64,000 bases of DNA from a bacterium (lineage in GTDB: Bacteria; Chloroflexota; Anaerolineae; Caldilineales; Caldilineaceae): assembly GCA_016124945.1 (NCBI GenBank), contig WGMT01000047.1, forward strand, positions 124,001 to 188,000. Reading direction: 5' to 3'. The notes under the pieces are model-generated. The model had not been told where the DNA came from, did no database searches, and worked only from the letters and a program-made list of their open reading frames with translations. Shown here piece by piece: positions 1-7,278 of this stretch (its first letter is position 1; each line of letters starts with the position of its first letter). A program made the translations under genes and the position numbers.

Positions 1-1280
1 TGGGGCAGGGGGGGCGCTTTGGCGTCTGATGCAGCACCGTTGATGTCAAGCAGTGGATTGATCGTCGCTGCGATCTCCGGCGCGGGACCGACGCCGTGGC
101 CGATGATCGACACGAATTCGCGCTCCGCCGGGTAGGTGGTGCGGGCGTAGGTGAGGAACCAGGCCAACACCGCCGGATCGGCTGTGTCCACTTCGGGGAC
201 GCCCCAGCGGTCTGTCACGGCAGTGGTGCGCTGCATTTGGCCGTTTTCCAGCACCACCACATCGCTGTTCGCGTCGCCGCGCCTGTCTACAAGGACGACG
301 GCGCGTACGTTGGGGTTGACCTTGGTGCCCAGGCGGATGCGTTCGACAATGTCGATGCCATACTCCGACAGATCGTTGTCGAAGGCGGCGTAGACAATGA
401 GCAGGATCTGTTCGTCCGCGGCGGTGACGGCGGCGCGTTGCACCGCTTCGCTGCGCAGGGGATCGGGATTGGCGGCATGGGCCGGTGTGACAGTGCGCAC
501 ATGGATGAAGATCGTATCGCCCGCGGGCAGATTGTCGATCACGTAGCCGGTGGCGCTCTTGTCTGCCGTCTGCCCGTGGACGGTGTAAGCGCCGGTAATG
601 GCAGTAGCGTAACTTACCTCGTAGCCGCCGCCGTCCGCAGTGTAGGGGATCGGCTGCCACGAGAGCGAGACGCTGTTGGTGGTGATGGCGCTGATCGCAA
701 TACGGCGCGGGGCCGCCGTCTGTGTTGCCGCCCAGTCGGGATCGAGTTGGCCCAGACATTGGCGCACCCTCGAATTGAAGGTCTCCAGCGCGTTGTAACC
801 TAGATCAAGTTCTACCAGCCTGTCGCGTAGCGCACACAGCGCCGGGGGGATACGTCCTCGCAGGCGGTTGCCGTCCACGGACAGGTGAGTGAGCGCGGTC
901 AACTGGCCGATGGCTGACGGTAGCGCGCCGCTAAGGCGGTTGCGGCTCAAGCCCAGGCGCGTCACCCGTCCGTCCTGGCAGGTGACGCCGAACCAATCAC
1001 AGTAGGTGACGCCGGGAGAGGTGGAAAGCCAGTTGGTCTGGGTGATCCACTGATTGCCCTGGGTGTCTGTGTAGAGACTGACGAGCGCAGTGCAGTCGCT
1101 GAGGGCGTCACCGGTAAGGCTGGTGCAAGCGTCTGTCTGTGCGCTGCCGGATCGTTGTACATTGGTTGCGCTGGTTGTCGACGAGAGCAAGAGCACCAAT
1201 ATCCACGCGGCGGCAAGCGCGCCGCACACGCAGATGGCTACCTGAACGCGCCGTGGGATCATCGGAGCAGGCGTTGCCAT
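1..1280 (-). CDS. Secreted LRR / fibronectin-III / clostripain-like (C11) protease, 3' end cut off by window
   Basis: The reading frame is open from 1280 to the window edge (426 codons seen). It begins with ATG preceded by GGAG six bases upstream. Residues about 14-34 form a signal anchor. Residues about 95-165 are leucine-rich (LGLSRNRLSGALP, LTHLSVDGNRLRG), as in plant-type LRRs with an N-terminal cap carrying CDWFGVTC. A fibronectin-III-like stretch follows at about 190-280. From about 290 the sequence matches the clostripain (peptidase C11) pattern: ILLIVYAAFDNDLSEYG, then RAVVLVDRRGD, DPAVLAWFLTYART and the IIGHG block, whose His395 would be the catalytic histidine. The catalytic cysteine lies beyond the edge. 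Probably a surface or secreted cysteine endopeptidase. The family call is by motif and is fairly secure; the complete architecture is unknown. Confidence 0.75.
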   Translation of the reverse strand, partial: MATPAPMIPRRVQVAICVCGALAAAWILVLLLSSTTSATNVQRSGSAQTDACTSLTGDALSDCTALVSLYTDTQGNQWITQTNWLSTSPGVTYCDWFGVTCQDGRVTRLGLSRNRLSGALPSAIGQLTALTHLSVDGNRLRGRIPPALCALRDRLVELDLGYNALETFNSRVRQCLGQLDPDWAATQTAAPRRIAISAITTNSVSLSWQPIPYTADGGGYEVSYATAITGAYTVHGQTADKSATGYVIDNLPAGDTIFIHVRTVTPAHAANPDPLRSEAVQRAAVTAADEQILLIVYAAFDNDLSEYGIDIVERIRLGTKVNPNVRAVVLVDRRGDANSDVVVLENGQMQRTTAVTDRWGVPEVDTADPAVLAWFLTYARTTYPAEREFVSIIGHGVGPAPEIAATINPLLDINGAASDAKAPPLP

Positions 1281-1292
1281 AGGGATCTCCTT

Positions 1293-1304
1293 AGTATCGA
1301 TACT
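1293..1304. promoter_or_regulatory. 12-bp perfect palindrome AGTATCGATACT in a divergent intergenic region
   Basis: A perfect dyad 13 bases upstream of the protease gene start, in the space shared with the divergent TPR regulator. Its position suits an operator, possibly of the neighbouring regulator. Function is inferred from position only. Confidence 0.35.
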
Positions 1305-1346
1305 GTCGATTTAATGAATGATTTATGCACAGTTGCGTCTATCGCC

Positions 1347-1352
1347 TATAAT
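1347..1352 (+). promoter_or_regulatory. Candidate -10 box TATAAT for the TPR regulator
   Basis: A consensus TATAAT lies about 95 bases upstream of the ATG at 1449. No good -35 is seen at the expected distance, so the call is weak. Confidence 0.3.
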
Positions 1353-1448
1353 AGAGTCGTTCCAATCAAGTTTGCTGACAAATAGAAAGGGAAAATCGGC
1401 TCAAATCGGGTCAATTTTGTCGTTCTCTGCCTTGTACGATTGATTGCC

Positions 1449-3884
1449 ATGTACAATTTCGAATTGCACTTGCCTGAACTCCAAAATGAATCGTCGGCCG
1501 CTGAAATGACCGCTGAAATGACCGCTGAAATGACCGCGGAATCCGTCGATGCGGCATGGACATCAAGTGGGCCGGCGCAAGCGTCACTGGTACGTTGGGT
1601 GAATCTCGCCTTCAAGCACCATCACAGCGTGCTCTCGTTGTCGCGGCTACCGCTGGCCAATTCCCCGTTGATTGCCCCTGCATTGGTGCTTGATCCGGTT
1701 TCGCCCACTGCCGATGAGCGTGGGCGCGCCGTACGTCTACTCTTGTGCTGGGCGGTGACACAACTTGCCCCTGGTCCGATACAGTATCCGCTAGACAGCG
1801 AGCGCCCGCTGGACGATCCAACGTGGAGCGATCCGTTGTGGTGGCGGTACAACATTTTGCGCCATCGCTATCTGGAGCCCCTTCACCCCGACGAGTTTGT
1901 CGACGGGGGGCGCTTCACCGAAACCCTCCTGTCGTTGACAGGCATCCCCTCACAAGATACCTTTTTTCAGGAACGCAACCGCGCCGTGCGCGAAGTAGCC
2001 GAGTGGCTGCGCCATCAACTGGCCGACGGTGCCGGTAACCGCGCCTTACAGCAGATGGCATTAGACGACACCTACCGACCACTACGCGCGCACCCTACAG
2101 CTTTGGCACTGCTAGGCACCGCATCTACCTTCGACGACGTCTTTCCGCGGTCGCTGTTACTCTCTTTGGCTGCCGAAGAGCACCTCACCGATGCCGAGGC
2201 GGGGCTAAGTTATCTGTCTGCACATCGTTTTTTGCTCAGTGGCGACGAAGGTGCGTCGCTGTGGATTTCACCTGTGCTGCGCACTTACGTCTATAGCCAT
2301 CAATCACGGCGCGAGCAGCAAAGACGTCATCGGCAGGTGGCCCGTTATTTCGAGCAGCAAGGCGATGCGCTTTCGGCGGCGCAACATCGTCAACTGGCCG
2401 AGGAATGGCCGCGGGCTGCCGAGATCCTGTTGGCGGCGAGCGAGTCGTTGATCAACGAATTGCAATTCGACGAACTGCGTGACGCGTTGGGGCAGTTCCG
2501 TCACGAAACGTTGGTGCCCGCCCAGTGGCGTGAGATTCAGATCTTGATCGCTGATCTCTGCGCCTGGGCCGGTCACCGCGAGGATGCGTTGCAGGCGTGC
2601 CGCCGTGCGCTCAAAGACGCCGAAGATCCCGCTGATCAGGCGCGTGTCTACCGGCGCATGGGCAAGCTCTACGAAATGCACAACCAGATGCACGCCCTCA
2701 CCTATTACCAGCAGGCAGCGGAACGTTTCACTGCCAGCGAACCCGAGTTTGTGCAGATGCTCAAAGACCGCGCCTGGCTCTACATCTTGCGTAAGGAATG
2801 GGACAAAGCCGAGCGCGATCTCACCCTTGCGCTCAACCAAGCTCCTGCAGATGCCGTAGCATCGCGCGCCGATATCTACGATGCGCTGGCCAGCCTGAAT
2901 CGCTACTGCCAGCGCTACGATCTGGCGCTAGAGCAGGCACAGCGGGCGCTTTCTTTGCGCGAAGAAAGCGGCGATCTCCTACGCATTGCTAAAGGGTTGG
3001 GCAACCTTGGGCTTCTTTACCAATCTATGCAAGACTATGCCCATGCCATCGCCGCCCACCAGGAAGCGATGACCGTCTACCAACGGTTAGGCAACCAGGA
3101 GTTGACGGCGACTGCCCTGCTAAACATCGGTATGGCCTTTCACCTGGATGGGCGCTTGCAGCCTGCCGTTCAATATTATCAGCAATGTCTCACCCTGTGT
3201 CAGGAGATCGGTTATCCACTGGTAGAGGTGAAAGCACGTTCAAATCTGGCCGAAGCCTACGCCGAATTGGAGCAGCTTACAGCGGCTCAGCGACACTGGC
3301 AGGCCGGCTATGCCCTCAGCCTACAAGCGGGTTTTGAAGATCAGACAAACTACTTCGTGCAACTGAGTAGACGGCTGCCGGGGTTGGCTGGGGTGCCTGC
3401 ACAAGTATCTGTGCCCCTCTCTACTGCCCCTGTTTCTGTGCTCTCTGCAGAGAGCCAGGCGGCGCTGCTGCTGGCCGAACGTCATGGACAGGTAACCCCG
3501 CGTACACTGATGGATGAAACCGGTGTCAGCAAAGCCACGGCCACGCGTCGGCTGGCCGAATTGGCCGAAAGTGGCTTCCTCATGCGCGAAGGACAGGGGC
3601 GTGGCACCTACTACGTCCTCCGCGAGAACCATATGCCTGCCGTTAAAGAGGTTGTCGGTAACGATACCGGCGTCTATACTGTCACTGCGCCGCTCAGCGG
3701 CGAACTCGCGTTTCTGCGCAGTACCTATGCCGTCACCGACATTGCCGTTATAGACGCGCCTGTGCCGGTGACGGTACGTGTCCACTTTGGTCGGGAGCCG
3801 ACTTTCCGCCAGTTTGTCGATATGCAGCAGCACCTGGCCGAAACATTGAAGTGTCCTGTGCATTTGGAGGTTACACTCTCCTAA
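1449..3884 (+). CDS. TPR-repeat transcriptional regulator with C-terminal winged helix
   Basis: An 811-residue protein. I start at ATG 1449; a TTG three codons earlier is also possible. Residues about 370-640 are tetratricopeptide repeats (for example ALQQAREALSL-like helices, GLGNLGLLYQSMQDYAHA, TALLNIGMAFHLDGRLQPA). Residues about 668-723 read as a MarR/GntR-like winged helix: MDETGVSKATATRRLAELAE as the recognition region and a wing at MREGQGRGTYYVL. A further domain of about 85 residues closes the protein. The N-terminal 360 residues resemble the TPR-containing half of MalT/AfsR-type regulators, but no Walker A loop is visible, so it does not look like a STAND ATPase. Near the N-terminus a 12-bp tandem repeat gives three AEMT units. 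Target genes are unknown; the divergent protease gene is a candidate. Confidence 0.7.
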   Translation: MYNFELHLPELQNESSAAEMTAEMTAEMTAESVDAAWTSSGPAQASLVRWVNLAFKHHHSVLSLSRLPLANSPLIAPALVLDPVSPTADERGRAVRLLLCWAVTQLAPGPIQYPLDSERPLDDPTWSDPLWWRYNILRHRYLEPLHPDEFVDGGRFTETLLSLTGIPSQDTFFQERNRAVREVAEWLRHQLADGAGNRALQQMALDDTYRPLRAHPTALALLGTASTFDDVFPRSLLLSLAAEEHLTDAEAGLSYLSAHRFLLSGDEGASLWISPVLRTYVYSHQSRREQQRRHRQVARYFEQQGDALSAAQHRQLAEEWPRAAEILLAASESLINELQFDELRDALGQFRHETLVPAQWREIQILIADLCAWAGHREDALQACRRALKDAEDPADQARVYRRMGKLYEMHNQMHALTYYQQAAERFTASEPEFVQMLKDRAWLYILRKEWDKAERDLTLALNQAPADAVASRADIYDALASLNRYCQRYDLALEQAQRALSLREESGDLLRIAKGLGNLGLLYQSMQDYAHAIAAHQEAMTVYQRLGNQELTATALLNIGMAFHLDGRLQPAVQYYQQCLTLCQEIGYPLVEVKARSNLAEAYAELEQLTAAQRHWQAGYALSLQAGFEDQTNYFVQLSRRLPGLAGVPAQVSVPLSTAPVSVLSAESQAALLLAERHGQVTPRTLMDETGVSKATATRRLAELAESGFLMREGQGRGTYYVLRENHMPAVKEVVGNDTGVYTVTAPLSGELAFLRSTYAVTDIAVIDAPVPVTVRVHFGREPTFRQFVDMQQHLAETLKCPVHLEVTLS
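1500..1535 (+). repeat. 12-bp tandem repeat, three exact copies, inside a coding region
   Basis: The unit GCTGAAATGACC is repeated three times and keeps the frame, giving AEMT x3 near the N-terminus of the TPR regulator. In-frame slippage would change the N-terminal length. Confidence 0.9.
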
Positions 3885-3922
3885 CATTTGGCGACGACTT
3901 GGGCAATTTTGCACTGATCTGC

Positions 3923-4139
3923 TTAGGCTGTGTTGACATTTCACTGCTCTCCTCTGGTCGATTCCGCTCTAAATGGTTTTCTCGCTAAGTTCGCGGTCAC
4001 CTTTCCGGGAACGGGTCCCGGCAAATTCCAGGTGTACGATACATATCTGACCCCTTCCCGGAAGGTTGTGAATTTAGCGAGAAAACCACTAAGCGACAAA
4101 TTGCCAGGAGAGCGCACTGTAAATGTCAACAGAACCTAA
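3923..4139. mobile_element. 217-bp near-palindromic element, MITE-like
   Basis: It fills the 329-base gap between the TPR regulator and the kinase. The ends are inverted repeats: TTAGG, three variable bases, then TGTTGACATTT at the left and the reverse complement at the right. Pairing continues inward through CTCTCCT, TGGTTTTCTCGCTAA and CCTTTCCGGGAA, so about 90 bases of each arm can pair. Both strands can therefore encode related short peptides containing GFLAKF and NLARKP, as expected of a palindrome. No target-site duplication is evident. It could be a non-autonomous transposable element or a long structured RNA; I found no transposase in the window. Confidence 0.7.
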
Positions 4140-4213
4140 CAGAAGTGAGGGGCGCCGGTATAAGTGCCGAGCGATCTGGGAATCGTGTGTGTTTCGATTA
4201 GAAGGCCAGGTGC

Positions 4214-5908
4214 ATGACAAGTATTATTCGCTTACTGCTCATTGAAGACGATCCTGCCGACCGCATCCTCCTCGAAGAGGTGCTCTACCGTTCGCTGCCC
4301 TCGTATCCCAATGTCCCACACTGCTCAGTAGATTGGGTACAGTCTCTGAGCGACGGTATCGCGCTACACCAGCGGCGATGCTATGATGTCATCATCGCCG
4401 ATTTAAACCTCTACGACAGTTGGGGGATCGAAACCATTGAACGCATGACCGCTGCCATCGACAATGCACCTATCATCTTGTTCACCGGTTTTGTCGATGA
4501 ACAATTGACGTTGAACGTCGCACGTTATGGGATTCAAGACTATTTGGTGAAAGGTGAGTTTGATGGGGCGCTCCTGTTGCGTACCTTGCGTTTCGCCATT
4601 GATCGATATCGGCTGGAAAGACGCCAGAGAGCGGTGGCGCGCATCGAATTGGTGATGCAACAACCCGATGAGTTGCAACCGCTGTTCGATTACGTCGTTG
4701 CCTCTGTTGCTGAACTGTTGCCCACATCCGGCGGTGTCGCTATTGTGTTGGATGATCCTGAGCGTGGCGTTCTCTCTTTGGGCGCTGCCAACAGACATTG
4801 TCATCACACCGGTAGCCCGGAAATTCGCGCCATGTTCAAGCGCATTGTTGGCAATGGCACAACCGAAGCCGTCACCGATGTGACGGAACATCCTCTGGCC
4901 GAAGTGCGTGCGTTGACGGCGTACGGTCTCTGGGCCTATATCAGCGTGCCCATTGTGCACGAACAGCGTTGCCTCGGCGTCCTCTGTGTCCTTGAATCTT
5001 CGCCTCGTAGCTACACACAGACCGATATCGACTTCATGCAGACGTTGACGAGCCGTGTGGGGCTGGCCATCAGTCGCGTGGAACTGTACGAGCAACTGCG
5101 TGCACAGGCCCATGATCTCGCCATCCACAATGCCGAGTTGGATGCCTTCTCTTACACCGTGGCGCACGATCTACGTAACTTGCTTGCTTCGGTGACTGGC
5201 TATGCCGAGATGCTGGCCGACGATTTCGATCTCTTGACACCGGCCAATCGCTCAGACTACCTGCAAGCCATTATCACGCGCGGTTATAAGATGGAGCAGG
5301 TAATCACCAGCCTGCTGACGTTGGCTCGTTTGCGCACCGTAGACATGGCGTTGGAGATTATCACGATGGAAGGTGTTCTCCATGAAGTGATTCACCGCGT
5401 GCACGATCTTACTGTATCAACAGGCGCCAATGTCCATCTCCTCGGCAAGTGGCCGCAGGTCACCGGCAATGCCGGTTGGCTGGAGGAAGTGTGGGTCAAC
5501 TATGTAACAAATGCTTTGAAATACGGGGGCAACCCGCCACAGGTGACGCTCGGGGCGACAGTCGTCGAGGATTTTGTGCGGTTTTGGGTGAAAGACAACG
5601 GACGAGGCATTGCGCAAGACGATCTGCCACGCCTTTTTCAGCCGTTTGTGCGTTTACAGTCGACACAAACAGACGGTCACGGTCTTGGCTTGTCGATTGT
5701 ACGGCGCATTGTTGAACGCTGCAACGGCCGTGTCGGTGTGGAAAGTGTGGTTGGCAAAGGCAGCACCTTCTGGTTTGAACTACCTGTCTATACGGGAACG
5801 GCCTCTTACTCTGCGTTGGAAGACACCGCAGTGACGTCTCCCGCAGTGACGTCTCCCGCAGTGACGGTGAACCCGATTGCCATAAACGCCAAAATGAAGC
5901 CCAAGTAA
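4214..5908 (+). CDS. Sensor histidine kinase with N-terminal receiver and GAF domains
   Basis: A 564-residue cytoplasmic protein. Residues 1-125 are a receiver domain with the acidic pair at EDDPAD, the phospho-acceptor Asp63 in IIADLNLYD and a conserved Lys in YLVKGEFDG. Residues about 150-290 are a GAF domain. The dimerisation domain carries the phospho-acceptor His318 in YTVAHDLRN, followed by an ATPase domain with N box (NYVTNALKYGG), G1 (VKDNGRGI), F box and G2 (GHGLGLSIVRRIVE). It probably works in a phosphorelay in which the receiver takes phosphate from another kinase. The last 25 residues come from a 15-bp tandem repeat (TSPAV units), and the gene end overlaps the convergent glycosyltransferase by 103 bp. 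No cognate output regulator is adjacent. Confidence 0.88.
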   Translation: MTSIIRLLLIEDDPADRILLEEVLYRSLPSYPNVPHCSVDWVQSLSDGIALHQRRCYDVIIADLNLYDSWGIETIERMTAAIDNAPIILFTGFVDEQLTLNVARYGIQDYLVKGEFDGALLLRTLRFAIDRYRLERRQRAVARIELVMQQPDELQPLFDYVVASVAELLPTSGGVAIVLDDPERGVLSLGAANRHCHHTGSPEIRAMFKRIVGNGTTEAVTDVTEHPLAEVRALTAYGLWAYISVPIVHEQRCLGVLCVLESSPRSYTQTDIDFMQTLTSRVGLAISRVELYEQLRAQAHDLAIHNAELDAFSYTVAHDLRNLLASVTGYAEMLADDFDLLTPANRSDYLQAIITRGYKMEQVITSLLTLARLRTVDMALEIITMEGVLHEVIHRVHDLTVSTGANVHLLGKWPQVTGNAGWLEEVWVNYVTNALKYGGNPPQVTLGATVVEDFVRFWVKDNGRGIAQDDLPRLFQPFVRLQSTQTDGHGLGLSIVRRIVERCNGRVGVESVVGKGSTFWFELPVYTGTASYSALEDTAVTSPAVTSPAVTVNPIAINAKMKPK

Positions 5909-7278
5909 TTCTCATTGAGGAATCGGCTGCCGTAGAAGAAGACGGCAAGTAGGATCGCATAGTGCCAGCAGGCTGCGCCCAGTGTGTTGTCCTGTTGCTG
6001 TCTGTGTAAGAACCAGAGCAGTACCGGCACAGTCAGCGCGACTTGCACAATCCAGAACGGCCACTGGCCAAAGCGACTGTCTACCCATCCCAGCGCCAGG
6101 ACGAAATTGGCGGCGCCCCATCCCCAAATTTGATAGCCTGTCTCCCCCTGCCCACTGCTCCAACGCCACACATCATCGTAGATCGCGTTGACGTCCCAAA
6201 TCACGTAGGGCAGAACCAGCAACCCGAAGACGGCCAACGCCGGCCACACACGGCGCAACACCACAGGCACCCCATGCAAAATCCCCAACCAGCCCGAACG
6301 CCCAAATTCCTCCGACTTTGCCAGTAACAGCAGCGCGTAGAAAGGGGCGAAAAACCAGGCTGTCGGCTTGGCGGCACAGGCCAGGCCATAACAGATGGTG
6401 GAAATCCACAACCAGCCGCGCCCATCCCCCGCGCTAGGACCAGCCATCCGCCAGCGTTGCCACGCTGCCAGGCTGAAGACGATCCACGCCAACACAAACG
6501 AATCGTTCTGCCCAAAGAGAATATCAAGCCCCATGATCGGGTTAATACCCAAGAGCATGACCAGCGCCAATTGGTTGCGTTCATCGCGAACCAGGCGCGG
6601 TGCAAGGGCCAGCATGATCGCCCACAGCAGCAGGTAGACAAAGCGTTGATCGTAAAAACCCAGGCTCTCGCCAAGCAAAGCAAAAGGCGCGCTAAAGACA
6701 AAGGTCCACGGCAGGTAGGGATAGTGATAGAGCGCGGTACGATACTCGTCAAAGCCCCACTCGGCCATAGGTGTTTCGGTGTAATCTTCGATATAAGGGT
6801 TGCGCCCGTTGAGGAAGAAATCGATGGTGGCTTCTGTCTGGATCACGCCGCCGTCGTGGGTGTAGCTGGCCGGTCCACTCTGCTCGCGCAAGAGGATGAG
6901 CCGCCCTGTGGGCAGGACAATGGTGGTGGTAAGGATGGCGATGAGCAGCGTCCACTTGGCGGCGACATGGACACGACTTGGGCGTGTCAGATCAACGAGT
7001 AGATAGCCCAACGTGAAGGCCAGCGTCAGTGCAATCAGGATCAGCGCCAGTGGCTCCCCTGGCCAGGGACTACGTTCGCCCATGGCGGCCAGCCCCTCCG
7101 CCGAGAGAATCTGCCCAAGCAGGGGATGGCGTTGCACATCTTGGCGGGCGAGGGGGGTGGCGAGGGGTTCGGCCAGGCTGCCGACACGCACCTGTGCGAA
7201 GACGAGCACAGCCAGCAGCAGCGCGTCCCAACCTGGGTGGCGGGCGTGCAACCGCTTCGCCTTTGTCTGTGCAATCAT
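5806..7278 (-). CDS. Polytopic membrane glycosyltransferase-like protein (GT-C / GT87 type)
   Basis: A 490-residue protein with roughly ten hydrophobic segments. The first large extracytoplasmic loop carries HDGGVIQTEATIDFFLNGRNP (141-161, with an acidic pair and the NGRNPY motif), typical of polyprenyl-phosphate-sugar-dependent GT-C enzymes of the GT87/DUF2029 kind. A later loop has FGQNDSF. It probably transfers a sugar from a lipid carrier on the outer face of the membrane. Its ATG overlaps the stop of the upstream PQQ-propeller gene by one base (TGATG), so the two are translationally coupled. The C-terminal AGDVTAGDVTAVSSNAE is repeat-derived and probably dispensable. The exact substrate is unknown. 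Confidence 0.72.
   Translation of the reverse strand: MIAQTKAKRLHARHPGWDALLLAVLVFAQVRVGSLAEPLATPLARQDVQRHPLLGQILSAEGLAAMGERSPWPGEPLALILIALTLAFTLGYLLVDLTRPSRVHVAAKWTLLIAILTTTIVLPTGRLILLREQSGPASYTHDGGVIQTEATIDFFLNGRNPYIEDYTETPMAEWGFDEYRTALYHYPYLPWTFVFSAPFALLGESLGFYDQRFVYLLLWAIMLALAPRLVRDERNQLALVMLLGINPIMGLDILFGQNDSFVLAWIVFSLAAWQRWRMAGPSAGDGRGWLWISTICYGLACAAKPTAWFFAPFYALLLLAKSEEFGRSGWLGILHGVPVVLRRVWPALAVFGLLVLPYVIWDVNAIYDDVWRWSSGQGETGYQIWGWGAANFVLALGWVDSRFGQWPFWIVQVALTVPVLLWFLHRQQQDNTLGAACWHYAILLAVFFYGSRFLNENYLGFILAFMAIGFTVTAGDVTAGDVTAVSSNAE
5828..5866. repeat. 15-bp tandem repeat in the overlap of two convergent genes
   Basis: The unit GCAGTGACGTCTCCC occurs twice plus a 9-base partial copy. 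It is translated on both strands: as TSPAV repeats at the end of the kinase and as AGDVT repeats at the end of the glycosyltransferase. Confidence 0.9.

Noticed and set aside
46..803. Open frames on both strands such as the Arg-rich minus-strand frame starting MSGPTRSRLGG
   Set aside because: They are shadows of the protease gene, which runs in another minus-strand frame off the window edge with coherent LRR, FN3 and C11 motifs.
3930..4139. Two small ORFs on opposite strands with GFLAKF and NLARKP
   Set aside because: Their similarity is explained by the palindromic DNA; no ribosome site or family resemblance.
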